A stretch of 64,000 nucleotides of DNA from Clostridiales bacterium (lineage in GTDB: Bacteria > Bacillota > Clostridia > Oscillospirales > Oscillospiraceae). The translations under genes and the position numbers were made by a program. The DNA is taken from positions 124,001-188,000 of the forward strand of contig SFLH01000001.1 in NCBI GenBank assembly GCA_004554585.1. The letters run 5' to 3'. This document shows, one piece after another, positions 1 through 6,420 of the stretch. The notes beneath the pieces were generated by a model. That model worked only from the letters and a program-made list of their open reading frames with translations, was not told where the DNA came from and made no database searches. Every line of letters starts with the position of its first letter. Position 1 is the first letter of the stretch.

Positions 1-1607
1 TCCAGCGCATCCAGGCCCACGCCCGCACCACCGGCGACGACAGCCGGCCCATCTGGCCCGTAATCGTCCTGCGCACCCCCAAGGGCTGGACCGGCCCCAA
101 GGAAGTAGACGGGAATACCATCGAGGGCTCCTTCCGGGCCCACCAGGTGCCCATCGACATGTCCCAGCCCGGCCACCTGGCCCTGCTGGAGAAATGGCTG
201 CGCAGCTATAAGCCCGAGGAGCTATTCACCGACGACGGCAAGCTCCTGCCTGAGCTCCAGGCCCTGGCCCCCAAGGGGGACCGGCGGATGGGTGCCAACC
301 CCCACGCCAACGGCGGCAAGCTGCTGCGGGACCTGAAACTGCCCGACTTCCGGGAGTACGGCCTGGACGTACCCGCCCCCGGCGCCGTGGAGGCCCAGGA
401 CATGCTGGTGCTGGGCACCTTTGTGCGGGACGTGATCCGGGAGAACGAGAGCGCCAAGAACTTCCGGGTCTTTGGCCCCGACGAGAGCAAGTCCAACCGC
501 CTGACCCCCATGTTCGAGGCCACCAACCGGGTATGGAACGCCGAGAGCGCCGAGGGCGATGAGTTCCTGGCTCACAGCGGCCGGGTAATGGACTCTATGC
601 TCTCCGAGCACATGTGCGAGGGCTGGCTGGAGGGCTATCTGCTCACCGGCCGTCACGGCTTCTTCAACAGCTACGAGGCCTTTATCCGCGTGATCGACTC
701 CATGGCCGCCCAGCATGCCAAGTGGCTCAAGACCTGCAACGAGCTGCCCTGGCGGCAGGACATCGCCTCCCTGAACTATATCCTCTCCTCCAACGTCTGG
801 CAGCAGGACCACAACGGCTTCACCCACCAGGACCCCGGCTTCCTGGACCATATGGTCAATAAGAAGGCAGACGTGGTGCGGATCTATCTGCCCCCGGATT
901 CCAACTGCCTGCTCTCCTGCTTCAACCACTGCATTTCCAGCCGGAACTACGTCAACGTCATGGTCACTTCCAAGCATCCCCGCCCTCAGTGGCTGACCAT
1001 GGAGCAGGCCGTCAAGCACTGCACCCAGGGCATCAGCATCTGGCAGTGGGCCTCCAACGACCAGGGCTGCGAGCCCGACATCGTCCTGGCCTGCTGCGGC
1101 GAGACTCCCACCCTGGAGACCCTGGCCACGGTGACCATTCTGCGTCACTACTTCCCCGACCTGAAGGTGCGGGTGATCAACGTGGTGGACTTGATGCGTC
1201 TGCAGGCCAACACTCAGCATCCCCATGGCCTGTCCGACCAGCAGTATGACATGCTCTTTACCCAGGACAAGCCCATCCTCTTCACCTTCCACGGCTATCC
1301 CTCTCTCATTCACGAGCTGACCTACCGCCGGAAGAACAAGAACCTCCACGTCCGGGGGTATATCGAAGAGGGCACCATCACCACCCCCTTCGACATGCGG
1401 GTGCTCAACAACCTGGACCGCTGGCACCTGACCATGGATGTCATCCATCTGCTGCCCGAAAAGCTGGGCACTCGGGGTGCCTTCCTCATCCAGCAGCTCC
1501 AGGACAAGCTGGTGGAGCACAAGCAGTATATCGCCGAATACGGCCTGGACCTGCCCGAGATCCGCGACTGGCAGTGGAACGACGGCAAGGGCAACTACGC
1601 CGACTGA
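1..1607 (+). CDS. xfp: Phosphoketolase, C-terminal two thirds (5' end outside window)
   Basis: The reading frame is open from the first bases, so the gene begins upstream; about 535 of the family's usual 790 or so residues are visible. The enzyme is a cytoplasmic thiamine-diphosphate protein that phosphorolytically splits xylulose 5-phosphate (often also fructose 6-phosphate) into acetyl phosphate plus an aldose phosphate. Family landmarks are the WPVIVLRTPKGWTGP stretch just inside the window, the NPHANGG segment, and the C-terminal transketolase-like domain ending in ...YGLDLPEIRDWQW. There is no frameshift. A GC hairpin and T-run follow within 40 bases, so it ends its transcription unit. 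The internal GTG at 147 is not the start, since upstream codons encode conserved family sequence. Confidence 0.95.
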   Translation, partial: QRIQAHARTTGDDSRPIWPVIVLRTPKGWTGPKEVDGNTIEGSFRAHQVPIDMSQPGHLALLEKWLRSYKPEELFTDDGKLLPELQALAPKGDRRMGANPHANGGKLLRDLKLPDFREYGLDVPAPGAVEAQDMLVLGTFVRDVIRENESAKNFRVFGPDESKSNRLTPMFEATNRVWNAESAEGDEFLAHSGRVMDSMLSEHMCEGWLEGYLLTGRHGFFNSYEAFIRVIDSMAAQHAKWLKTCNELPWRQDIASLNYILSSNVWQQDHNGFTHQDPGFLDHMVNKKADVVRIYLPPDSNCLLSCFNHCISSRNYVNVMVTSKHPRPQWLTMEQAVKHCTQGISIWQWASNDQGCEPDIVLACCGETPTLETLATVTILRHYFPDLKVRVINVVDLMRLQANTQHPHGLSDQQYDMLFTQDKPILFTFHGYPSLIHELTYRRKNKNLHVRGYIEEGTITTPFDMRVLNNLDRWHLTMDVIHLLPEKLGTRGAFLIQQLQDKLVEHKQYIAEYGLDLPEIRDWQWNDGKGNYAD

Positions 1608-1641
1608 TCTGCCCCTAAGATCCTCCCCCCATATTCGCCTC

Positions 1642-1677
1642 GAGCCCGCCGGTGAATTCCGGCGGGCTCGTTTTTTT
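1642..1677 (+). terminator. Intrinsic terminator after phosphoketolase
   Basis: A GAGCCCGCCGG/CCGGCGGGCTC stem with a short AT loop is followed directly by seven T residues, 34 bases after the stop codon. Confidence 0.9.
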
Positions 1678-1767
1678 GAGGGGATTTCCTCAGATAACTT
1701 GTGAGGAAATCTCTGTTTTGCATAATTTCACATTCATATTTTGTACAACATTTCTCCCCAGTCAGTC

Positions 1768-1796
1768 TTGCAATTTTTCTTGCATTGTGCTATTCT
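1768..1796 (+). promoter_or_regulatory. Sigma-A promoter of the candidate structured RNA
   Basis: TTGCAA (1768-1773), a 17-base spacer and TATTCT (1791-1796). The expected start is near 1803. No ORF with a ribosome binding site follows. Confidence 0.6.
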
Positions 1797-1802
1797 AGTG
1801 TA

Positions 1803-2050
1803 GCGGTGAAAAGGAAAGACATCCTGTTCACACTCCTTTCCTCCGCCGCCCGCAAAGAGAAAACCTCTGCGGGAGAAGGGGCCGTCCCCTTCCTATCCCC
1901 GTCCGCCGGAGATGCAGGGTTTCCCCCAAGGAAACGAACGCGCTCCGTGTCGGGACAGAAAAACGGTACACGGTGCCGGGCGGCATCCCTTCGGCCGGGC
2001 TTGAAAGCCCAGCCTCCCCCTTTCCTTTGAATGAAATCCATAATTTTTTT
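1803..2050 (+). ncRNA. Candidate structured non-coding RNA (possibly 6S-like), unidentified family
   Basis: This stretch between convergent genes has no credible ORF. It follows a good sigma-A promoter. A closing stem pairs AAAGGAAAG near 1811 with CTTTCCTTT near 2022, and a T7 tract lies at 2044-2050. Internal helices include CCCGC..GCGGG, GGGG(CCGT)CCCC, CCGTGT..ACACGG and GGGCT..AGCCC. A rod closed at both ends of about 230 nt fits the size and outline of 6S RNA, and the patches GGGCC.GTCCCC and GCGGCATC recall 6S sequences. That resemblance is weak and the family assignment is a guess. It does not look like SRP RNA, tmRNA or RNase P (wrong conserved motifs or length). Confidence 0.45.
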
Positions 2051-2055
2051 CTTTC

Positions 2056-2090
2056 CCGCCGCCCCTGGATCCTCTGATCCAGGGGCGGCA
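2056..2090. repeat. Perfect hairpin 3' of the SMR gene
   Basis: CCGCCCCTGGATC and its complement flank a four-base loop just beyond the SMR stop codon. No good T-run follows on either strand (CACCCTTTT on +), so it may be an mRNA 3' stabiliser or a weak terminator. Confidence 0.5.
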
Positions 2091-2101
2091 CCCTTTTCCT
2101 C

Positions 2102-2416
2102 CTACGCAGTCAGCTTCAGCCCCAGGATGCCCACCAGCAGCAGGGCAGCAAAAAAGAGCCGCGGCGCCGTGGCAGGCTCGTGAAAGGCCAAAATGCCCAG
2201 GATCACCGCGCCCAAGGCACCGATCCCCGTCCACACAGCGTAGGCCGTGCCCATGGGCAGATGCTTCACCGCCTGGGCCAGCAGCCAGACGCTGGCGGCC
2301 ATGGCCGCCAGGGTGAGGGCCGACCATCCCAGTTTGGTAAACCCCGCCGACAGCTTCATGGCCGTCACCCACACCATCTCCAGGCAGCCGGCCACCACCA
2401 AACAAACCCATGCCAT
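2102..2416 (-). CDS. Small multidrug resistance (SMR) exporter, SugE/Gdx-like
   Basis: This 104-residue integral membrane protein has four predicted helices and is typical SMR length. The first helix carries the essential Glu in AGCLEMVWV, followed by MKLSAGFT, which is the SugE/Gdx signature. Gdx members export guanidinium and related cations as antiparallel dimers with proton exchange; EmrE-type members export quaternary amines. Only one SMR gene is present, which suits a homodimer. An upstream leader with its own promoter and terminator suggests regulation by attenuation. I could not match a guanidine aptamer, so guanidinium export remains a family-level inference. Confidence 0.85.
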   Translation of the reverse strand: MAWVCLVVAGCLEMVWVTAMKLSAGFTKLGWSALTLAAMAASVWLLAQAVKHLPMGTAYAVWTGIGALGAVILGILAFHEPATAPRLFFAALLLVGILGLKLTA

Positions 2417-2440
2417 TCTATCGTCTCCTTTCTCCGCCGA

Positions 2441-2504
2441 AAAAACAAAAAACGCCTTTGCTTCTGTGCCTTCTCAGGCCTACCGGCACAGAATCAAACG
2501 CGTC
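2441..2504 (-). terminator. Attenuator-like terminator in the SMR leader
   Basis: Read on the minus strand, ACGC-TTTG-TTCTGTGCC pairs with GGCACAGAA-CAAA-GCGT. That is 17 pairs with two mismatches. Twelve bases that are almost all T follow. It sits between the promoter (2533-2561) and the start codon, so read-through is needed to express the exporter. Confidence 0.7.
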
Positions 2505-2532
2505 AAACCCACCCGGCGGCGGGTCTGTTTTC

Positions 2533-2561
2533 AGGATACCACACCCGCCCTGTCTAGTCAA
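2533..2561 (-). promoter_or_regulatory. Sigma-A promoter of the SMR gene
   Basis: On the minus strand TTGACT (2561-2556), a 17-base spacer and TATCCT (2538-2533), with a start near 2526. The leader to the start codon is about 110 bases and contains the terminator. Confidence 0.7.
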
Positions 2562-2648
2562 GAATCGGCAGAGACTTTCCTCCCTGACTCTTTTGTGCTA
2601 TACTTTCTTGTATCCCGATTGTTAAACTCACCCACTGGAGGGATTCCC

Positions 2649-4001
2649 TTGCACGAACTCCACCACCAAGGGGCCGACCTAGGGCAGGAGAAGATCCCCT
2701 CGCTCCTGTTTCGTCTGGCCCTGCCGGCCATTCTGGCCCAGCTGATCAACCTTCTCTACAACATGGTCGACCGTATGTACATCGGCCACATCCCGGACAT
2801 TGGCGCGGCTGCCCTGACGGGAGTAGGGGTCACCATGCCCCTGATCCTGTGCATCTCCGCTTTTGCCGCCCTGGTAAGCATGGGGGGCGCCCCCCGGGCC
2901 TCCATCATGATGGGCAAAGGGGAGCCGAAGGAAGCTGAAAGGATTTTGGGCGGCTGCACCGCCATGCTGGTGCTCACCGCCCTGGTTCTTACGGCGATCC
3001 TTCAGCTCTTCGGCCGCCAGCTCCTTCTTCTTTTCGGGGCCAGCGGCAACACCATCGACTACGCCTGGTCCTACATGCGCCTGTACAGCCTGGGCACCCT
3101 CTTTGTCCAGCTCTCTCTGGGACTCAACGCTTTCATCAATGCCCAGGGCTTTGCCAGAACCGGCATGCTCACCGTTACCATCGGCGCAGTGAGCAACATC
3201 ATCCTAGACCCCATCTTCATCTTTGCTCTGGGCATGGGGGTACAGGGCGCCGCCCTGGCCACCGTCCTGGCCCAAGGGATCTCCTGCCTGTGGATTCTGC
3301 GCTTTCTCACGGGGAAGCAAACCACCCTGCGCTTACAGTTGCGCCAGGTCCGGCTGCAACGGGCCGTGATCCTGCCTTGTCTGGCCCTTGGCATCTCTCC
3401 GTTTATCATGCAGTTTACTGAGAGCATCCTCAACGTCTGCTTCAACACCAGTCTGCTGCAATACGGCGGGGACGTTGCTGTGGGCGCCATGACCATTCTG
3501 GCCAGCGTGATGCAGTTTTGCATGCTCCCCCTCCAAGGCCTTACCCAGGGCGCCCAGCCCATTGTGGGCTTCAACTATGGGGCGGGCAAGGGAGACCGGG
3601 TCAAGCAGACCTTCCGGCTGCTGCTGCTGTGTTGCATGCTCTTTGCTGGGATGATCTGGGTGATCTGCATGTTCTTCCCCCAGGTGTTTGTGGGGATCTT
3701 CACCAACGACCCAGCCTTGTCCAACTTCACCTGCTGGGCCATGCGGATCTATATGGCAGTGGCCCTGCTCTTCGGCATCCAAATTGCCTGCCAACAGACT
3801 TTCATCGCCCTGGGCAACGCCAAAACCTCGGTCTTTCTGGCCCTACTGCGAAAGGTTCTGCTCCTCATTCCTCTCATCTATCTGCTGCCCCACCTGTTTG
3901 CCAACCAGGTCATGGCCGTTTTCCTGGCCGAGCCGGTGGCCGACTTTGTGGCCGTCAGCACCACCGGAACCCTGTTCTACCGACAATACAAAAAGCTGTG
4001 A
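2649..4001 (+). CDS. MATE family multidrug/cation efflux transporter
   Basis: This is a 450-residue polytopic protein of normal MATE length with about twelve helices in two repeats (PALPAILAQLINLLYNMVDRMYIG at the N-terminus). The family exports organic cations and drugs using a sodium or proton gradient. The frame is open for 400 bases upstream. TTG at 2649 is chosen because GGAGGG lies six bases before it and the conserved domain begins right after. Translation from upstream codons would give non-homologous sequence. A strong terminator follows. It lies head-to-head with the SMR exporter, giving a small drug-efflux locus; no shared regulator is visible. Confidence 0.9.
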   Translation: MHELHHQGADLGQEKIPSLLFRLALPAILAQLINLLYNMVDRMYIGHIPDIGAAALTGVGVTMPLILCISAFAALVSMGGAPRASIMMGKGEPKEAERILGGCTAMLVLTALVLTAILQLFGRQLLLLFGASGNTIDYAWSYMRLYSLGTLFVQLSLGLNAFINAQGFARTGMLTVTIGAVSNIILDPIFIFALGMGVQGAALATVLAQGISCLWILRFLTGKQTTLRLQLRQVRLQRAVILPCLALGISPFIMQFTESILNVCFNTSLLQYGGDVAVGAMTILASVMQFCMLPLQGLTQGAQPIVGFNYGAGKGDRVKQTFRLLLLCCMLFAGMIWVICMFFPQVFVGIFTNDPALSNFTCWAMRIYMAVALLFGIQIACQQTFIALGNAKTSVFLALLRKVLLLIPLIYLLPHLFANQVMAVFLAEPVADFVAVSTTGTLFYRQYKKL

Positions 4002-4010
4002 CCCCTACCA

Positions 4011-4044
4011 GGCGGTCCGCCCTTCCTCGGGCGGACCGCTTTTT
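4011..4044 (+). terminator. Terminator after the MATE gene
   Basis: GCGGTCCGCC and its complement form the stem, followed by TTTTT. Confidence 0.9.
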
Positions 4045-4107
4045 GTCACCCCCGGCCCATAGGTCCCAAATTGGGTTCCGGCAACGGTGGCAACGACGCT
4101 GCCGTTC

Positions 4108-4136
4108 TTGCTCGATTCGAACGCACGTTCTACAAT
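4108..4136 (+). promoter_or_regulatory. Sigma-A promoter with a LexA (SOS) box inside its spacer
   Basis: TTGCTC (4108-4113), 17 bases, TACAAT (4131-4136). The spacer and first -10 base contain CGAACGCACGTTCT at 4118-4131, which matches the Firmicute LexA consensus CGAACRNRYGTTCG at 13 of 14 positions. LexA bound here would block RNA polymerase, so the downstream lysis cassette is expected to respond to DNA damage. Confidence 0.75.
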
Positions 4137-4142
4137 AAAGGC

Positions 4143-4303
4143 AACTCCTTTTCCATTTCCGCCTGTGGAACGGGAGAAAGAGCCGTCTCCCCTCGGGAGA
4201 CGGCGCGGCACCAATAGAGTGGGGCACGGGGAACCTGGACGGCCTTGCCGAACACCAGCCCCGCCCCGCCCGGTTTGTCTGACCCGACAAACCGGGCTTT
4301 TTT
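4143..4303 (+). ncRNA. SOS-controlled leader RNA ending in an intrinsic terminator
   Basis: Between the SOS promoter and the holin lies about 190 bases without a good ORF. It holds a perfect hairpin at 4182-4204 (GCCGTCTCCC/GGGAGACGGC) and then a terminator at 4268-4303 (12-bp stem, T6). Transcripts would stop here unless antiterminated, giving either a short RNA or a second control step for the lysis genes. Confidence 0.5.
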
Positions 4304-4333
4304 CGTACGGCAAAAAAGGAAAGGAGCGAGACA

Positions 4334-4780
4334 ATGACTGCAATGGAGGCAAAAAATGGCATCTTGGCCATTCTGGCAGCGGCGGGGGCTTTTCTGGCCG
4401 GCGGCCTGGGCGGCTGGGATGCCCCCCTGGCTCTGCTGGTGGCCCTCATGGCGGCAGACTATCTGACGGGAGTCTTGGTGGCGGCGGTGTGGCAGCGCTC
4501 GGATAAGAGCGCCTCCGGCGCCCTGGACAGCCGGGCAGGATTCCAGGGCCTGGTGAAAAAGGGCATGATTCTGCTGCTGGTGTGGCTGGGTGTCCTGCTG
4601 GACCGGGCTGCGGGGGCAGGATATGTGCGCACGGCGGTGGTGCTGTTCTTCGTGGGCAACGAGGGGCTGTCCCTGCTGGAGAACCTGGGGCTCATGGGGG
4701 TCCCCTTCCCGGCCTTCCTCCGGCGGGCTTTGCAGGCCCTACAGGAACAGGGGGACAACGCCAAGCCCCCGGAGAAATGA
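4334..4780 (+). CDS. Phage-type holin (toxin secretion/phage lysis holin family)
   Basis: This 148-residue protein has several hydrophobic segments (AILAAAGAFLAGGLGG; ALLVALMAADYLTGVLVAAV; MILLLVWLGVLLDRAAGAGYV; VVLFFVGNEGLSLLENLGLMG). The order and the MAADYLTG and ..NEGLSLLEN motifs are those of the Phage_holin_4/TIGR01593 family. Holins oligomerise in the membrane to release or activate an endolysin. AAGGAG precedes the ATG. It opens the lysis cassette, with no phage structural genes around it. That suggests a domesticated or remnant cassette, or a bacteriocin/toxin release module. Confidence 0.85.
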   Translation: MTAMEAKNGILAILAAAGAFLAGGLGGWDAPLALLVALMAADYLTGVLVAAVWQRSDKSASGALDSRAGFQGLVKKGMILLLVWLGVLLDRAAGAGYVRTAVVLFFVGNEGLSLLENLGLMGVPFPAFLRRALQALQEQGDNAKPPEK

Positions 4781-4882
4781 CCCCCAGCTGCCCGGCGGAC
4801 AGGCACATCCCCCGCCGGCGGGAACGTAAGATGACAGGGAACGACAATCCTCCCGCCTGCCGCCGGCAGCCTGTCCCGGCAG

Positions 4883-5128
4883 GTGAAGGGGACAGGAAAG
4901 GAGGTGAGGAACATGAGCAAAACCTGGAAGATCCGCTGGCAGGCCGCCGCCATCCGGGCCGTGAAGACCATAGCCCAGACCGCCCTGGGCTGCATCGGCG
5001 CGGCGGCGGCCCTGGGGGACGTCAACTGGCCCATGGTGGGCTCTGCCTCCGTGCTGGCAGGCCTGGTCTCCCTGCTGACCAACGTGGCAGGGCTGCCGGA
5101 AGTAGAGCAGCAAGCCATCGACAAGTGA
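4883..5128 (+). CDS. Second small holin, r1t-like
   Basis: This 81-residue protein has a basic N-terminus (KTWKIRWQAAAIRAVKTIAQ), one to two hydrophobic helices (TALGCIGAAAALG; SASVLAGLVSLLTNVAG) and the DVNW..VG turn typical of phage r1t holins. Two unrelated holin-like proteins in one cassette often act as a holin/antiholin or pinholin pair. The start may be the internal ATG at 4913 (MSKTWK), which has GGAGGTGAGGAAC before it; the upstream ATG is in frame but has a poorer site. Confidence 0.7.
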   Translation: MKGTGKEVRNMSKTWKIRWQAAAIRAVKTIAQTALGCIGAAAALGDVNWPMVGSASVLAGLVSLLTNVAGLPEVEQQAIDK

Positions 5129-5157
5129 GGATACCATCGACGGAAGGGAGAATTTTT

Positions 5158-5313
5158 ATGGAGAAACAGACTCAAACTCCGACCCAGCCAGCCGGAGAAC
5201 ACCCGGCACAGAGCGGCGGCACCGCCATCCCCGTGCTGGCCCCCACCGACCCCATTCCCCCCGCCATGCTGGAGGAATTCACCGACGGAAGAGAGGCGGG
5301 AGAGGATGAGTAA
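5158..5313 (+). CDS. Small proline-rich protein in the lysis cassette, unknown function
   Basis: This 51-residue soluble, acidic protein is rich in Pro, Thr, Glu and Gln (MEKQTQTPTQPAGEHPAQ...EFTDGREAGEDE). AAGGGAG lies eight bases before the ATG, and the gene overlaps the amidase start by eight bases, so it is likely translated and coupled to the endolysin. It has no transmembrane segment or known domain that I recognise. Confidence 0.55.
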   Translation: MEKQTQTPTQPAGEHPAQSGGTAIPVLAPTDPIPPAMLEEFTDGREAGEDE

Positions 5314-6082
5314 CAGCCCCCTGGTGACCTACACCAAGCTCTCCCCCAACCACTCGGGCAAGCGCAGGCACGCCATCGACACCGTTTCCATCCACTGCAT
5401 GGCGGGCAACGGCACCGTGGAGACCTGCGGGGCCATCTTCGCCGACCCGGCCCGGAAGGCCAGCAGCAACTACGGCATCGGCAGCGACGGGCGAATTGCC
5501 CTGTATGTGGACGAGGCCAACCGCAGCTGGTGCACCTCCAACGCCGACAACGACCACCGGGCTATCACCATCGAGGTGGCCAACAACGGCGGCGCCCCGG
5601 ACTGGCCGGTGTCGGCCAAAGCCTATGAGTCCCTGATCCAGCTGCTGGCGGACATCTGCCGGCGCAACCCCGGCATCGGCCGGCTGCGCTGGAAGGGCGA
5701 CAAGCATTTGGTTGGCCAAGTCCAGCAGCAGAATATGACCGTCCACCGGTGGTTCGCCGCCAAGGCCTGCCCCGGTAACTATCTGTATGACCACCACGGC
5801 GACATTGCTGACCAAGTCAACCGGCTCCTAGCCGGAAGCGAAAAGGAGGAGGAGACAATGGACATTGACGCTCTGCTGGCCCAGCTCACCGACGAGCAGG
5901 CCTATCAGCTCATGGTCAAGGCCGAGCGCTACGCCGCTGCCCTGCCTGAGCCCGACTGGAGCAAAAACGAAAAACACTGGCAGAACGCCACCGCGAAAGG
6001 AGTGGTGGACGGCTCGGCTCCCGAGCGTCCCATAAAGCGGGACGAGGTCATCGCCGTGCTGGGCCGGAAGGGCCTGCTGTGA
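5306..6082 (+). CDS. N-acetylmuramoyl-L-alanine amidase (endolysin)
   Basis: The 258-residue protein has an Amidase_2 (type 2, PGRP-like) domain over residues 10-175. Zn ligands are visible as His in VSIHCMAG, His in MTVHRWFAAKACPG and the nearby Cys (KACPG). It cleaves the bond between muramic acid and the stem peptide L-Ala. The C-terminal 70 residues (MDIDALLAQLTDEQAYQLMVKAERYAA...) form an acidic helical wall-targeting or regulatory segment. There is no signal peptide, as expected for holin-dependent export. It is the last gene of the cassette and a terminator follows. Confidence 0.9.
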   Translation: MSNSPLVTYTKLSPNHSGKRRHAIDTVSIHCMAGNGTVETCGAIFADPARKASSNYGIGSDGRIALYVDEANRSWCTSNADNDHRAITIEVANNGGAPDWPVSAKAYESLIQLLADICRRNPGIGRLRWKGDKHLVGQVQQQNMTVHRWFAAKACPGNYLYDHHGDIADQVNRLLAGSEKEEETMDIDALLAQLTDEQAYQLMVKAERYAAALPEPDWSKNEKHWQNATAKGVVDGSAPERPIKRDEVIAVLGRKGLL

Positions 6083-6142
6083 CCCCACGTCCATGGGGAT
6101 GTATAAAAAAAGAGCCCTGGGAAGTGGTTTTCCCAGAGATAG

Positions 6143-6180
6143 AAAAAAGGCCTGAAATCTTTCGATTTCAGGCCTTTTTT
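6143..6180. terminator. Bidirectional terminator between endolysin and tRNA-Gln
   Basis: GGCCTGAAATC and its complement enclose a TTTC loop. T6 follows on the plus strand and A6 precedes it, giving T6 on the minus strand, so it serves both the amidase and the tRNA. Confidence 0.9.
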
Positions 6181-6253
6181 GGCAGCGGGAGAAGGATTCG
6201 AACCCTCACAAACAGAGTCAGAGTCTGTCGTGCTACCCTTACACAATCCCGCT
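6180..6253 (-). tRNA. tRNA-Gln (anticodon CUG)
   Basis: The minus strand folds as a full cloverleaf. The acceptor is AGCGGGA/TCCCGCT, the anticodon stem ACAGA/TCTGT has loop CTCTGAC (anticodon CTG), and the T-arm is GAGGG-TTCGAAT-CCTTC. The CCA end is encoded at 6182-6180. Confidence 0.93.
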
Positions 6254-6369
6254 ATGGATGCGTTATTTTCCCTTCCGCCGTCGGCGGAGCTCTCACGCGA
6301 ACAAGATAGATTATAGCATCCTTTTTCCAATTGTCAAGCATTTTTTCACATTTCTTAAAAACTTTTTTC

Positions 6370-6408
6370 CTCCTGCCGGGGCCCCCGCAAAAGGGGCCCC
6401 AGCAGGAG
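6370..6408 (-). terminator. Hairpin 3' of the SLH gene
   Basis: CTCCTGC and GGGGCCCC arms pair across a short loop directly after the stop codon. On the minus strand it is followed by GAAAAAAGTTTTT, so termination is likely but not textbook. Confidence 0.6.
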
Positions 6409-6420
6409 AAAGGATTCGCT

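Noticed and set aside
222..1520. Long minus-strand ORF (432 codons) opposite phosphoketolase
   Set aside because: It mirrors the codons of the real gene in GC-rich DNA, has repetitive Gly/Val/His composition and no family or RBS.
2417..2561. Guanidine riboswitch ahead of the SMR gene
   Set aside because: No conserved guanidine-I, -II or -III core could be aligned in the short leader.
4108..4136. A tRNA T-loop-like GATTCGAAC
   Set aside because: No pairing T-stem or acceptor exists. The bases form a LexA box inside a promoter.
4334..6082. Complete prophage
   Set aside because: Only lysis genes are present; no integrase, terminase, capsid or tail genes within 10 kb.
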